Source: Mogibacterium sp.
Lineage (GTDB): Bacteria; Bacillota; Clostridia; Peptostreptococcales; Anaerovoracaceae
Assembly (NCBI GenBank): GCA_017512145.1
Contig: JAFWHB010000028.1
Location: 124,001-188,000 of the forward strand
DNA: 64,000 nt
Reading direction: 5' to 3'
This document shows, in pieces, positions 8,533-18,544 of the stretch (position 1 is the first letter of the stretch; every line of letters starts with the position of its first letter). The position numbers and the translations under genes were made by a program. Below the pieces are notes generated by a model. That model worked only from the letters and a program-made list of their open reading frames with translations. It was not told the DNA's origin and did not search any database.

Positions 8533-9402
8533 ATGGAAATCAACCTGGAAAAGATCGAATTAGTTAAGGATAGGACCGGATGCACTTATGCAGAGGCCAA
8601 GGAAGCTCTCGAGAAGTCGGAAGGCAGCGTTGTAGACGCTATCATCGATATCGAAGAGAAGCTCAATAAAGAATTTGACGCAGTAGACGGCGGAAGTCTC
8701 AAGGACAGCCCTATATTTGCCAAGATGAAGGAGATCGTCGAGAAGGGCAATGTTACTAAGATCCTCATCAGGAAGGGTGAGAAGACTATTGTTAATTTCC
8801 CTCTGACTGCAGGAGTTATCGGTGCTGTTCTTATTCCGTGGGGAGCTATCCTCGGTATAGTAGCTGCACTCGGAGCACAGTGCGAGATCGATTTTGTTGA
8901 TGACAAGGGTGAAGTAATTGACATCAACGGCAAGGCCGTCGGAATGTATGACAAGGCTAAGGACGCTGTTATGAAGGGCGTTGACATGGCACAGTCAGCT
9001 ATCGGCAAGGCAGGCAAGGAAGGCGGAACTATCGATGAAGTCCTTGACAAGGTAGAGGATTCTGCGTATAAATTCAGCGATAAGATGCAGGAATTCGGCG
9101 ACAAGAGCTCTGCTAAGGTAAGCGAAGCATGGGACAAGCTCGACGATAACGGAACAGTAGACGACATCAGAGAAGCATTTGTCAAGGGCACTGCTAAGGT
9201 AATGGAGCTCTGGGACAAGCTCGAGAAGAGCGGCAAGATCGACGAAGTCAAGGAGACTGTTGAGAAGGTTGCCAGAAAGGCTGCAGATACAGCTAAAGGT
9301 ATCGCCAAGGAAGCTTCCGAGAGAGCTGCTAAGGCTGAAGAAGACTTCAAGGCTGATGCAGATCAGGCAGCTGATGAAGAATTTAAAGACGAGGAGATTT
9401 AA
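8533..9402 (+). CDS. UBA-like/DUF4342 protein with amphipathic repeat tail
   Basis: Residues 1-45 look like a UBA/TS-N helical domain (VKDRTGCTYAEAKEALEKSEGS, as in EF-Ts). About residues 65-130 match DUF4342: a charged stretch with IRKGEKTIVNFPLTAGVIGA, a short hydrophobic span and an ending CEIDFVDDKGEVIDI. The remaining 150 residues are Lys/Glu/Ala-rich amphipathic helix with two WDKL repeats (about residues 200 and 230), predicted coiled-coil or LEA-like. The function is unknown. Between recO and glyQS it is probably co-transcribed with housekeeping genes. Confidence 0.75.
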   Translation: MEINLEKIELVKDRTGCTYAEAKEALEKSEGSVVDAIIDIEEKLNKEFDAVDGGSLKDSPIFAKMKEIVEKGNVTKILIRKGEKTIVNFPLTAGVIGAVLIPWGAILGIVAALGAQCEIDFVDDKGEVIDINGKAVGMYDKAKDAVMKGVDMAQSAIGKAGKEGGTIDEVLDKVEDSAYKFSDKMQEFGDKSSAKVSEAWDKLDDNGTVDDIREAFVKGTAKVMELWDKLEKSGKIDEVKETVEKVARKAADTAKGIAKEASERAAKAEEDFKADADQAADEEFKDEEI

Positions 9403-9405
9403 TTA

Positions 9406-10842
9406 ATGGCTATAGATAAGACGGGTATGCCAGATGTAGAAAGAGCCGTAACAATGGAGAAGATCATAGCTCTGTGCAAGAACAGAGGCTATATCTTCCC
9501 GGGATCGGAGATCTACGGAGGGCTTGCTAATACATGGGATTTCGGACCTCTTGGTGTCGAGTTCAAGAATAATATCAAGGATGCATGGAGATCCAAGTTC
9601 GTAAGAGAGTCAAAGCTCAATGTAGGCCTTGATGCAGCGATACTGATGAACCCGCAGACATGGGTCGCATCAGGTCACGTAGGCGGATTCAGTGATCCGC
9701 TCGTTGACTGCAAGTCCTGCAAGACAAGATACAGAGCTGACAAGCTTATTGAAGACTGGTACAAGGAGAATGCTCCTGAAGAAGAAGTAGTCGTTGACGG
9801 CTGGTCCAACGAAGAGATGGAGAACTTCATCAAAGAGAAAGGCATTTGCTGCCCTGAATGCGGCAAGTCCGATTTCACAGGTATCAGACAGTTCAACCTC
9901 ATGTTCAAGACCTTCCAGGGCGTTACTGAAGACTCCAAGGCTGAGATCTATATGAGACCGGAGACAGCGCAGGGCATATTCGTCAACTTCAAGAACGTAC
10001 AGAGAACTGCTCGTAAGAAGATCCCGTTCGGAATCGCTCAGGTAGGCAAATCATTCCGTAATGAGATCACACCGGGCAACTTCATCTTCAGAGTAAGAGA
10101 GTTCGAGCAGATGGAGCTTGAGTTCTTCTGCAAGCCTGGAACTGAGCTTGACTGGTTTGCATACTGGAAAGACTATTGCGCTAACTTCCTCAAGGCTCTG
10201 GGACTCAGTGATGAGTTCACAAGACTCAGAGACCATACTAAGGAGGAGCTGGCACATTACAGTAATGCATGCACAGATATTGAATACCTCTTCCCGTTCG
10301 GATGGGGCGAGGTCTGGGGCATAGCATCAAGAACTGATTATGACCTCATGGCACATCAGAATCATTCCGGAGAGGATATGAGCTATCTCGATCCTGAGAC
10401 CAATGAGAGATACGTTCCTTACTGCATCGAGCCATCAGTTGGTGTTGAGCGTCTCGTTCTGGCATTCCTTGTTGATGCCTATGACGAAGAGAAGCTCGTC
10501 GATGGCAAGGGCAAGGAAGATGTACGTACAGTACTCAGACTTCACCCGGCTCTCGCACCTTACAAGGCTGCAGTTCTGCCTCTCTCCAAGAAGCTTGAAG
10601 ACGTAGCACTCCCAATCTATGAAGAACTCAGCAAGTACTTCATGGTAGAATATGATGCTTCAGGATCGATCGGCAAGAGATACAGAAGAGAAGACGAGAT
10701 CGGAACTCCGTTCAGCATCTGCGTTGACTTTGATACAGCTGAGGACAATTCAGTAACTATCAGAGACAGAGATACTATGGAGCAGGTAAGAGTACCTGTA
10801 AGCGAAGTCAGAGCATATATTGAGGAAAGACTCAGATTCTAA
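9406..10842 (+). CDS. glyQS: glycyl-tRNA synthetase, single-chain class II
   Basis: Charges tRNA-Gly. It is the alpha2 eukaryote/archaeal/Gram-positive type, 478 residues. Class II motif 2 appears as [16 protein letters not shown] (about residue 185) and motif 3 as [11 protein letters not shown] zinc-type insertion with CKSCKTRY (about residue 105) and [10 protein letters not shown] (about residue 147) is present. The C-terminal anticodon-binding domain starts near [16 protein letters not shown]. The gene begins four bases after the DUF4342 gene. Confidence 0.96.
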   Translation: MAIDKTGMPDVERAVTMEKIIALCKNRGYIFPGSEIYGGLANTWDFGPLGVEFKNNIKDAWRSKFVRESKLNVGLDAAILMNPQTWVASGHVGGFSDPLVDCKSCKTRYRADKLIEDWYKENAPEEEVVVDGWSNEEMENFIKEKGICCPECGKSDFTGIRQFNLMFKTFQGVTEDSKAEIYMRPETAQGIFVNFKNVQRTARKKIPFGIAQVGKSFRNEITPGNFIFRVREFEQMELEFFCKPGTELDWFAYWKDYCANFLKALGLSDEFTRLRDHTKEELAHYSNACTDIEYLFPFGWGEVWGIASRTDYDLMAHQNHSGEDMSYLDPETNERYVPYCIEPSVGVERLVLAFLVDAYDEEKLVDGKGKEDVRTVLRLHPALAPYKAAVLPLSKKLEDVALPIYEELSKYFMVEYDASGSIGKRYRREDEIGTPFSICVDFDTAEDNSVTIRDRDTMEQVRVPVSEVRAYIEERLRF

Positions 10843-10845
10843 TCA

Positions 10846-10885
10846 GATAACCAAGTTATCCTCTGGACGCAGCAAGCCAGCTGCG
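10846..10885 (+). other. two small hairpins before ppdK
   Basis: GATAAC/GTTATC (10846-10860) and CGCAGC/GCTGCG (10868-10885) are short stems in the 81-base gap. There is no T tract, so they are not clear terminators. Confidence 0.35.
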
Positions 10886-10923
10886 ACCAATTCTATATAA
10901 CATACATAAAGGAGAAATAATTT

Positions 10924-13563
10924 ATGGCAAAGTATGTTTACTCATTTAATGAGGGCTCCAAGGACATGAGAGCACTTCTCGGTGGTAAGGGAGCTAACCT
11001 TGCAGAGATGACCAACATCGGTCTTCCTGTACCATTCGGTTTCACAATCACAACCGACGTATGCAGAAAGTACACCGAAGATGGCGGAGTTCTTGATCAG
11101 GCTGTCATCGACGAAGTATGGGAGCATATCGCAGAGCTCGAGGAAGTAATGGGCAAGAAGTTCGGAGACAATGAGAATCCTCTTCTCGTATCCGTAAGAT
11201 CCGGAGCTCCTGTATCAATGCCTGGTATGATGGATACAATCCTCAACCTCGGTCTCAATGATGTTGCAGTAGAAGGTCTTGCTAAGAAGACAAGCAACGA
11301 GAGATTTGCTTACGACAGCTACAGAAGATTCATCCAGATGTTCGGTGATGTCGTAATGGAGATCAAGAAGTCAAACTTTGATGAAGTATTTGATGGACAG
11401 AAGAAGAAGGCTGGCGTTGAGTTCGACGTAGAGCTTACAACTGAGGACCTCAAGGAAGTTATCAAGGGATATAAGGAAGTAGTTAAGAGAGAGCTCGGAA
11501 GAGAGTTCCCACAGGAGCCAAAGGATCAGCTGCTCGAGGCTATCAAGGCTGTATTCAGATCATGGAACAATGACAGAGCTATCCTCTACAGAAAGCTCAA
11601 CGACATTTCCGATTCCCTCGGAACAGCTGTAAACGTACAGTCCATGGTATTTGGTAACAGCGGTAACAACTCCGGTACTGGCGTTGCTTTCACACGTAAC
11701 CCTGCAAACGGCGAGAACAAGCTCTTTGGTGAGTTCCTCGTTAACGCTCAGGGTGAGGACGTTGTAGCTGGTATCAGAACACCTCAGCCTATCTCAGAGA
11801 TGGCAGATGCTTTCCCTGAAGTATATGCACAGTTCGAGAAGATCGCTAACACTCTCGAGAACCACTACAAAGACATGCAGGACATGGAGTTCACAGTAGA
11901 AGACCGTAAGCTCTTCATGCTCCAGACACGTAATGGTAAGAGAACAGCTGCAGCTGCAGTAAAGGTTGCTGTAGACCTCGTTAAGGAAGGTCTCATCGAC
12001 AAGGAGACAGCTGTAATGAGAGTTGAGCCTGATCAGATCAATCAGCTCCTCCACCCAGTATTCGACGCAGCAGAGCTCGCTAAGGCTACACCAGTAGCTA
12101 AGGGACTTCCTGCATCACCTGGTGCTGCAACAGGCCAGATCGTATTCTCAGCTGATGACGCTGCTAAGTTCGCAGAAGAAGGCAAGAAGGTTATCCTCGT
12201 AAGAGAAGAGACAAGCCCTGAGGACCTCGCTGGTATGGTAGCTGCTGAAGGTATCCTGACAGCTCGTGGTGGTATGACATCTCACGCTGCTGTAGTAGCA
12301 AGAGGAATGGGTAAGTGCTGCGTAGCAGGCTGCAAGGAAATCGTAGTAGACGAAGCTGCTAAGACAATGACAGTTGGCGGCAAGGTATATCACGAAGGAG
12401 ACAGCATCTCCCTGAACGGTACTGACGGTAACGTATTCACAGAGGCTATCAAGACTCTTGCACCAGAGCTCTCCGGTGACTTTGGTCAGATCATGGAGTG
12501 GGCTGATGAGGCTAGAACACTCAAGGTAAGAACTAACGCTGATAACCCAAGAGATGCTAAGCAGGCTGTTGAGTTCGGCGCTGAGGGTATCGGACTCTGC
12601 AGAACAGAGCACATGTTCTTCGAAGACGATAGAATTCCTAAGATCAGAAGAATGATCCTTGCTGACACAGTAGAAGAGAGAAAGGAAGCTCTCGACGGTC
12701 TTCTGCCATATCAGAAGGAAGACTTCAAGGGCATCTACAAGGCAATGGGCGAGAGACCTGTTACAATCAGACTCCTGGACCCACCTCTTCACGAGTTCCT
12801 GCCTAAGACAGATGAGGACATCAAGCAGGTTTCTGAGCAGTTCGGAATCCCTTACGAGAAGATCGTAAACAAGACTCTCGAGCTCCACGAGTTCAACCCA
12901 ATGCTTGGTCACCGTGGATGCAGACTTGCTGTAACATATCCTGAGATCGCTGAGATGCAGACAAAGGCTATCATCTCCGCAGCTATCGAAGTTCGTCAGG
13001 AAGAAGGCCTCGACATCGTTCCAGAGATCATGGTTCCACTGGTTGGACACGTTAATGAGCTCAAGTTCGTTAAGAAGACTATCGTTGAGGTAGCTGACAA
13101 GCTGATCGCTGAGGCTGGTATCGACATGAAGTACATGGTTGGTACAATGATCGAGATCCCAAGAGCTGCAGTTACAGCTGATGAGATCGCTGAAGAGGCT
13201 GAGTTCTTCTCATTCGGTACTAACGACCTGACACAGATGGGCTTCGGATTCTCAAGAGACGACACTGGCGCTATCATCAAGGAGTATGTAGCACAGGGCA
13301 TCCTCGAGAACGATCCGTTCCAGTCACTCGACCAGAGTGGTATCGGCAAGCTCGTTAAGATGGCTGTTGAAGGCGGACGCAAGACAAGACCTAACATCAA
13401 GCTCGGAATCTGCGGAGAGCACGGTGGAGATCCATCATCCGTACACTTCTGCCACAATGTTGGTCTCAACTATGTATCCTGCTCACCATTCAGAGTTCCA
13501 ATCGCAAGACTCGCAGCAGCACAGGCAGCAATCGAAGACAAGCAGAGAAATCAGAATGCATAA
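10924..13563 (+). CDS. ppdK: pyruvate, phosphate dikinase
   Basis: Interconverts pyruvate + ATP + Pi and PEP + AMP + PPi. The N-terminal ATP-grasp-type domain begins YSFNEGSKDMRALLGGKGANLAEM. The swivelling domain carries the phospho-histidine in GGMTSHAAVVARGMGKCCVAG (about residue 458). The C-terminal TIM barrel holds CGEHGGDPSSVHFCH near residue 825. The length of 879 is typical. Codon use is strongly biased, as in highly expressed genes. Together with the nearby PPi-driven pump (14188-16305) it suggests PPi-based energy metabolism. Confidence 0.97.
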   Translation: MAKYVYSFNEGSKDMRALLGGKGANLAEMTNIGLPVPFGFTITTDVCRKYTEDGGVLDQAVIDEVWEHIAELEEVMGKKFGDNENPLLVSVRSGAPVSMPGMMDTILNLGLNDVAVEGLAKKTSNERFAYDSYRRFIQMFGDVVMEIKKSNFDEVFDGQKKKAGVEFDVELTTEDLKEVIKGYKEVVKRELGREFPQEPKDQLLEAIKAVFRSWNNDRAILYRKLNDISDSLGTAVNVQSMVFGNSGNNSGTGVAFTRNPANGENKLFGEFLVNAQGEDVVAGIRTPQPISEMADAFPEVYAQFEKIANTLENHYKDMQDMEFTVEDRKLFMLQTRNGKRTAAAAVKVAVDLVKEGLIDKETAVMRVEPDQINQLLHPVFDAAELAKATPVAKGLPASPGAATGQIVFSADDAAKFAEEGKKVILVREETSPEDLAGMVAAEGILTARGGMTSHAAVVARGMGKCCVAGCKEIVVDEAAKTMTVGGKVYHEGDSISLNGTDGNVFTEAIKTLAPELSGDFGQIMEWADEARTLKVRTNADNPRDAKQAVEFGAEGIGLCRTEHMFFEDDRIPKIRRMILADTVEERKEALDGLLPYQKEDFKGIYKAMGERPVTIRLLDPPLHEFLPKTDEDIKQVSEQFGIPYEKIVNKTLELHEFNPMLGHRGCRLAVTYPEIAEMQTKAIISAAIEVRQEEGLDIVPEIMVPLVGHVNELKFVKKTIVEVADKLIAEAGIDMKYMVGTMIEIPRAAVTADEIAEEAEFFSFGTNDLTQMGFGFSRDDTGAIIKEYVAQGILENDPFQSLDQSGIGKLVKMAVEGGRKTRPNIKLGICGEHGGDPSSVHFCHNVGLNYVSCSPFRVPIARLAAAQAAIEDKQRNQNA

Positions 13564-13576
13564 TATGCAGTATATG

Positions 13577-13608
13577 GACCCGTCAGAAATGGCGGGCCCT
13601 ATTTTTAT
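13577..13608 (+). terminator. intrinsic terminator after ppdK
   Basis: GGACCCGTC and GGCGGGCCC form a stem with one mismatch and a G-U pair, followed by TATTTTTATT. Confidence 0.75.
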
Positions 13609-13612
13609 TGGT

Positions 13613-13808
13613 TTCAGAGGAGACCGTGGCTTTACGGAGAACAGTGCTACGTCGCCGTGAATGTCTGTTTGCATGTCTTTGCCTCTTCGGGTGCTGTGTC
13701 TGACGCAAGGCTGGCGACGACAGCACCAACGCATCGGCTTCAGTCATGCAAACGACATTCAATCGGCTCCTCCGCAAGTGTTCTCCGTAAAGCCAATTCT
13801 CCTCTGAA
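13613..13808. repeat. nested long inverted repeat of about 196 nt
   Basis: Three stems are nested in one another. The outer stem pairs 613-623 (TTCAGAGGAGA) with 798-808, then 17 perfect pairs of 627-643 with 779-795. The middle stem pairs 658-665 and 667-675 with 745-761, with one bulged T. The inner stem pairs GTGCTGTGTC (691-700) with 716-726, with one bulge. (Positions are in 13,xxx.) No convincing reading frame covers it. It starts just behind the ppdK terminator. It could be a structured RNA, a MITE-like element or a protein-binding cruciform; the family is not recognised. Confidence 0.8.
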
Positions 13809-13870
13809 TTAATACTAAAGGACACGCATTGTCTGATGGTTCCATGTCTGACTAGGCGGGGTGGGTGCTT

Positions 13871-13927
13871 CGCAAGTGTTCTCCGGGAACCTACTCTCCC
13901 TGCTTTGCTCGGAATTTAATGGGGGAG
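13871..13927. repeat. partial second copy of the inverted-repeat arm
   Basis: The 15-mer CGCAAGTGTTCTCCG at 13773-13787 recurs exactly at 13871-13885, 98 bases on. Weaker likeness follows, ending in GAATT(T)AAT in both. An imperfect pairing of CTCTCCC (894-900) with GGGGGAG (921-927) suggests a decayed hairpin. There is no gene here. Confidence 0.5.
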
Positions 13928-14032
13928 ATGGTGAGGTTATGTGGTGTCACAAATCACGGAAGAAATATTGTGCACAGCAACAAAAAACCTGAAAAATTAT
14001 TGTCAAAAAAACATAAGAAATTCTCTGAACTG

Positions 14033-14060
14033 TTGTAAAAATCAAGCTATCTGTTATACT
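14033..14060 (+). promoter_or_regulatory. promoter of the pyrophosphatase gene
   Basis: TTGTAA (14033-14038) and TATACT (14055-14060) are 16 bases apart in an AT-rich stretch. The leader is about 120 bases. Confidence 0.55.
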
Positions 14061-14187
14061 TTAGTATTATAGAAATACAAAACAATAATTTGTAATGCTA
14101 CTTAATAATATTGTATAATTTATTGAACAATTGGGAATAAGTGGTATTATATTGTTGTTTTGTGAAATTTGTAAGGAGGCAATATTC

Positions 14188-16305
14188 ATGCAAGATTATC
14201 TGTTATCACATCTGTACTGGATCAGCTTGTTTGCTTCAATTGTTGCCCTTATCTTCGCTTATGCTCAGGCTAAGAAGGTCCTGAACGCAGACGAAGGTAC
14301 GGACAGAATGAAGCAGATCTCAAGATTCGTTCGTACAGGAGCAAGCGCTTTTCTGAAGCGTCAGTATCGCACAGTTATCATTTTCTTCATTTTCATGTTC
14401 TGTGTACTGTGTGGAATGGCTGCAACCCACAAGCTGACATGGTACGTTCCATTCGCTTTCATCACAGGCGGCTTCTTCTCAGGCCTTTCAGGCTATATCG
14501 GAATGAGCATTGCTACGAGAGCTAACGACCGTACTGCATGCGCAGCTCAGCAGAGCCTGAACAAGGGACTCAGAGTTGCTTTCTCAGCTGGTTCCGTAAT
14601 GGGATTCACTGTAGTAGGACTCGGACTTCTCGATATCTCGCTCTGGTATGCACTTCTCGACCTTGTATTCCATGAATCACTCGAGAACATCACTGCAGCA
14701 ATGGTAACATTCGGAATGGGTGCTTCATCAATGGCTCTGTTCGCCCGTGTAGGCGGCGGTATCTTCACCAAGGCTGCTGACGTAGGTGCTGACCTTGTAG
14801 GTAAGGTCGAGGCAGGAATCCCTGAAGATGACCCGCGTAACCCGGCTGTTATCGCTGATAACGTAGGCGACAACGTAGGTGACGTTGCAGGAATGGGTGC
14901 TGACCTCTATGAGTCATATGTAGGATCAATGGTATCCACATGCGCTCTTGGTGCTATCGCATTCCTCTCAAGCGGACTTGGTGTCAAGTCTGTAGCTCTG
15001 CCGCTTCTGATGGCAGCTGTCGGAGTAGTATTCTCAGTAATCGGATCCTTCTTCGTACAGACCAAGGAGGGTGCAAGCCAGAAGAACCTGCTCGCAGCTC
15101 TGAGAAGAGGAACTAACTTCTCAGCTATTGCTACAGCTGTCTTCTCATTCGTACTCGTTTGGTGGCTCTTCGGTATCGAGTTCTATGGACTCTACCTTGC
15201 TATCATCGCAGGACTTGCTGCAGGCGTTCTGATCGGACTTTGCACAGAGTACTACACATCAGATACATATAAGCCTACACAGAAGATCGCTGAGTCTTCA
15301 CAGACTGGTACAGCTACACTGATCATCTCCGGTCTCGGAACAGGAATGATGTCAACAACTCTTCCTATCCTCATTGTAGGTGCAGCTATCATCATCGCTT
15401 ACTACTGCTCAGGACTTTGCCCTGTAGATGTTGCTCCATCGAGCATCGGACTCTACGGCATCTCTCTTGCAGCTGTAGGAATGCTTTCAACACTCGGAAT
15501 CACTCTCGCTACTGACGCTTATGGCCCTGTTGCTGATAATGCCGGCGGTATCGCAGAGATGGCAGGACTTCCACCTGAAGTACGTGAGAGAACAGACGCT
15601 CTTGACTCACTCGGCAACACAACAGCTGCTACAGGTAAGGGCTTTGCTATCGGTTCAGCAGGAATGACAGCTCTTGCTCTGATCGCTAACTTCAAGGAGA
15701 AGCTCCTTGTATACATGCCTGATGGACAGGATCTCACACTCAATCTGCTCGATCCTAAGGTCCTGGTTGGACTCTTCATCGGAGCATGCCTGCCGTTCCT
15801 CTTCTCAGCTCTGACAATGGGCGCTGTTAACAGAGCTGCTCAGAGCGTAGTAGTAGAAGTAAGACGTCAGTTCAAGGAGATCCCTGGACTCATGGAAGGT
15901 AAGGCTGAGGCTGACTATGCAAGATGCGTAGACCTCTGCTCCAAGGCTTCCCTCAAGGAAATGATCCTCCCTGCATGCGTAGGTATTGCAGCTCCTATCG
16001 TTACAGGTCTCATCCTCGGCGGACTCGGAGTAGTCGGAATGCTCTGCGGTGCTACAGTATCCGGATTCATCATGGCTATCTTCATGGCTAACTCCGGCGG
16101 TGCATGGGACAATGCTAAGAAGTACATCGAGGCTGGTAACTTTGGCGGCAAGGGCAGCGACAATCACAAGGCTGCTGTAGTCGGCGATACAATCGGCGAC
16201 CCGTTCAAGGATACATCCGGACCATCGATCAACATTCTTATCAAGCTGGTTTCCATGGTATCCATCGTATTCGCTGGACTCATTGCAAGCGTAAGCCTGC
16301 TGTAA
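14188..16305 (+). CDS. hppA: membrane-bound K+-dependent-type ion-translocating pyrophosphatase
   Basis: Hydrolyses cytoplasmic PPi and pumps H+ (or Na+) out across the membrane. It is a multi-span protein of 705 residues. PPi-site motifs are [20 protein letters not shown] and [20 protein letters not shown] (about residues 210-255) plus [14 protein letters not shown] near the end. In [10 protein letters not shown] (about residue 490) the position that is Lys in K+-independent enzymes is Ala, so a K+-requiring type is expected; H+ versus Na+ cannot be settled by eye. An in-frame ATG exists at 14131, but AAGGAGG at 14173-14179 places the start at 14188. PPDK upstream is a likely PPi source. Confidence 0.93.
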   Translation: MQDYLLSHLYWISLFASIVALIFAYAQAKKVLNADEGTDRMKQISRFVRTGASAFLKRQYRTVIIFFIFMFCVLCGMAATHKLTWYVPFAFITGGFFSGLSGYIGMSIATRANDRTACAAQQSLNKGLRVAFSAGSVMGFTVVGLGLLDISLWYALLDLVFHESLENITAAMVTFGMGASSMALFARVGGGIFTKAADVGADLVGKVEAGIPEDDPRNPAVIADNVGDNVGDVAGMGADLYESYVGSMVSTCALGAIAFLSSGLGVKSVALPLLMAAVGVVFSVIGSFFVQTKEGASQKNLLAALRRGTNFSAIATAVFSFVLVWWLFGIEFYGLYLAIIAGLAAGVLIGLCTEYYTSDTYKPTQKIAESSQTGTATLIISGLGTGMMSTTLPILIVGAAIIIAYYCSGLCPVDVAPSSIGLYGISLAAVGMLSTLGITLATDAYGPVADNAGGIAEMAGLPPEVRERTDALDSLGNTTAATGKGFAIGSAGMTALALIANFKEKLLVYMPDGQDLTLNLLDPKVLVGLFIGACLPFLFSALTMGAVNRAAQSVVVEVRRQFKEIPGLMEGKAEADYARCVDLCSKASLKEMILPACVGIAAPIVTGLILGGLGVVGMLCGATVSGFIMAIFMANSGGAWDNAKKYIEAGNFGGKGSDNHKAAVVGDTIGDPFKDTSGPSINILIKLVSMVSIVFAGLIASVSLL

Positions 16306-16335
16306 TAATCAGCCCTGAATATTAACAAGATTCGT

Positions 16336-16375
16336 AAGCGGACATCCCTGTTAAAGGGGTGTCCGCTTCTATATT
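16336..16375 (+). terminator. intrinsic terminator after hppA
   Basis: AAGCGGACATCCC pairs with GGGGTGTCCGCTT, followed by a short T-rich end. Confidence 0.8.
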
Positions 16376-16521
16376 GCCTGAATTTACAGACCCTCATGAA
16401 TTAAGATGAATCCGACATATTTGATGCTGTCGTTCGGCAGAAACAACTAATTATTGATTTTGTTGTAGAATTCTAACAGAAAACTTAAGTAAATAAAGCT
16501 TTGATGAGAAGAGGTAACCAT

Positions 16522-17496
16522 ATGAAGACTGAAAGAATCTATCTGTATAATGACAGAACCGATGTGTGGCTTAATACATATATACTTGATACTCCGATAA
16601 GCATGCCTGAGGGAGTTAAGCGCCCGGCAGTGCTTGTATGTCCGGGCGGCGGCTATTTCAACTGTTCAGAAGCAGAGGGTGAGCCGGTTGCGATGAAATT
16701 CATCTCGATGGGATACGATGCTTTCGTTCTGGAGTACTCTACTTACCTCGGTGCGGGAACTACATTCCCGGATATCACACAGGAAATGCCTGTTAAGGAA
16801 GAGTGCCTCTATCCGAATAATGTCCGCGAGATAGGTATGGCCTTCAGGATCATCAATAGCAATGCTGACGAATGGAATGTTGACAGCAGACGAATCGCTG
16901 TATGTGGTTTCTCCGCGGGCGGTCATAATGCTGCCATGTACGCGACTAACTGGCATACAGATATTATCAGCGGGTATCTTGGCGGAGACAGGGAGATCTA
17001 CCGTCCTGCCGCAGCGATCCTTGGATATCCTCTGACAGACTATGTATATAAAAATAAGGCAGAAAAATCCATGCCATCTTTCGTTCAGGATTTCTTCCAT
17101 AAATCAGACCTTATATTCCTCGGATCTGAAAATCCGGATCAGGACCTCCTGAAGAAAGTCAGCCCGGCGAGGAACATATCCGATAACACACCGCCAACTT
17201 TCATTTGGGCGACTGCCGGAGATGGCCTCGTACCTGTGCAGCACTCGATCATAATGGCGAATGCTCTCGCGGAGCACAAGATACCGTTTGAACTGCATAT
17301 CTTCGAGGAAGGAGATCACGGACTCTCACTTGCTACTCAGGCAACTGCTATGTCAAAGAGCCAGATCAAAGCTGATGCAGGTAAGTGGTCAGACCTTGCC
17401 GGCGTATGGCTCGAGAAGCGCTTTGCACTTGATCTGCCGGACATGGCACCTTTTGAGGTAGCTATGGCTGAGGGCAGGCACCCGGGCCAGAATTAA
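16522..17496 (+). CDS. alpha/beta hydrolase, acetyl-esterase type
   Basis: A cytoplasmic carbohydrate or small-ester hydrolase of 324 residues, without a signal peptide. The oxyanion segment is VCPGGGYF (about residue 45), the nucleophile elbow is GFSAGGHNA (about residue 132), and acid and base fall in ATAGDGLVP and EEGDHGLSL. The family includes xylan/acetyl esterases of the BD-FAE type. An in-frame TTG lies at 16501, but AAGAGG seven bases before 16522 favours this ATG. It opens the catabolic locus; a metallo-hydrolase follows 25 bases on, probably in the same transcript. Confidence 0.8.
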   Translation: MKTERIYLYNDRTDVWLNTYILDTPISMPEGVKRPAVLVCPGGGYFNCSEAEGEPVAMKFISMGYDAFVLEYSTYLGAGTTFPDITQEMPVKEECLYPNNVREIGMAFRIINSNADEWNVDSRRIAVCGFSAGGHNAAMYATNWHTDIISGYLGGDREIYRPAAAILGYPLTDYVYKNKAEKSMPSFVQDFFHKSDLIFLGSENPDQDLLKKVSPARNISDNTPPTFIWATAGDGLVPVQHSIIMANALAEHKIPFELHIFEEGDHGLSLATQATAMSKSQIKADAGKWSDLAGVWLEKRFALDLPDMAPFEVAMAEGRHPGQN

Positions 17497-17521
17497 ATAT
17501 TGGAAGGGGAATATTGAATTA

Positions 17522-18382
17522 ATGAATAGCAGAGATTATTATCAGTTCGAAGATATGGGCGGCTTTTACCGCATAGGAAGCCCTGAGGGAGTATTTTGTT
17601 ATCTTATACTCGGCACTAAGCAGGCTATGCTGATAGACACTGGCTATGGACTTGCTGATCTTAAGGCGGCTGTTGACAGGGTCACCGATCTACCGCTTGT
17701 TATAGTCAATACACACGGGCACTGTGACCACATTGGCGGTAACGGATACTTTGACGTTCCATGCTACATCCATAATGATGATGTCTCTCTTGCGAGGCAA
17801 CATGCAGCGCCTGAGATCCGCAGGCAGAATGCTTTGCGCATGATGAAGAGCATGAATTACGAGACAGGAGAAGTATTCAACGCTCTGCCTGAGGATTTTG
17901 ACATGGACAGATACTGCGATCTTGGTACAGGCATACTGCTTCCGGCTCAGGCAGGCAAAGTGTTCGATCTTGGCGGTGCGACAATGGAGCTGGTCTGGAC
18001 ACCGGGACATACCGAGGGCGGAATCTCAGTGTTCTGGCATGAGACAGGGATAATGTTCGTCGGTGACGCTGTAGGATTCTTCGTATGGCTATATGCAGAA
18101 CATTCGACAGATATGCTGACATATCTTGAGATGCTTGAGAAAATAGACTCGATGCCGGTGAGCGAATACTACGGAGGACATAACCCGATGCCGATGCATC
18201 ATGAGGACTTTGACAGGTTCAAGAGGGCAGCACTGGAAGCTGACTATTCGAAGGGCATACCATTTGAATCATTCATGGATCAGTACCGCAATCCACGCAC
18301 CTGCGCAATTGACGGAATGACTCTGGATGATATGTTCAAACCAGGATTCGCTGCTGTTGTGATAGCTGAAGACTGGCACTGA
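17522..18382 (+). CDS. MBL-fold metallo-hydrolase
   Basis: Metallo-beta-lactamase-fold hydrolase of 286 residues. Metal ligands are in NTHGHCDHIGG (HxHxDH, about residue 62), HTEGG (about residue 162), the Asp of VGDAVG and the His of GGHNPM. The substrate is not predictable; members include lactonases, thioesterases and glyoxalase II. There is no signal peptide. GGAAGGGG precedes the ATG. The neighbouring esterase and glycosidases suggest ester or lactone hydrolysis in the same pathway. Confidence 0.82.
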   Translation: MNSRDYYQFEDMGGFYRIGSPEGVFCYLILGTKQAMLIDTGYGLADLKAAVDRVTDLPLVIVNTHGHCDHIGGNGYFDVPCYIHNDDVSLARQHAAPEIRRQNALRMMKSMNYETGEVFNALPEDFDMDRYCDLGTGILLPAQAGKVFDLGGATMELVWTPGHTEGGISVFWHETGIMFVGDAVGFFVWLYAEHSTDMLTYLEMLEKIDSMPVSEYYGGHNPMPMHHEDFDRFKRAALEADYSKGIPFESFMDQYRNPRTCAIDGMTLDDMFKPGFAAVVIAEDWH

Positions 18383-18427
18383 CAGATAAGACAGATAAAG
18401 CTGAATAATTGTTTTACATCCGAGAAA

Positions 18428-18460
18428 GCATAATAAGGATATAAACAGCAAAATAATGAC
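18428..18460 (+). promoter_or_regulatory. catabolic-locus operator A
   Basis: Direct half-sites GCATAATAAGGAT (18428-18440) and GCAAAATAATGAC (18448-18460) with a 7-base gap, a 20-nt period. The motif is shared with operators B-E. A -10-like TATACT follows at 18488. It probably controls the ene-reductase gene. Confidence 0.65.
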
Positions 18461-18465
18461 AGCAA

Positions 18466-18507
18466 AAACTACTGGGTACAGATATTCTATACTCAGTAGT
18501 TTTATAT
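18466..18507 (+). terminator. terminator-like hairpin overlapping a promoter
   Basis: AAACTACTG (18466-18474) pairs with CAGTAGTTT (18494-18502), followed by TATATTT. It may end the esterase/metallo-hydrolase transcript while the loop holds the -10 of the next gene. Confidence 0.5.
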
Positions 18508-18544
18508 TTGGCAGAATACAACTGCAGAGCAGGGAGGAATAGTC

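Noticed and set aside
8586..9350. 254-codon open frame on the minus strand
   Set aside because: Antisense to the UBA/DUF4342 gene; Ser/Leu-rich composition is an artefact of the Lys/Glu/Ala-rich sense frame.
12148..13050. 300-codon open frame on the minus strand
   Set aside because: It lies wholly antisense to ppdK, has no ribosome binding site, and its composition is the mirror of biased codons in that gene.
16395..16428. Possible operator before the first esterase gene
   Set aside because: One half is only a loose match when shifted by a base, and the second half fails.
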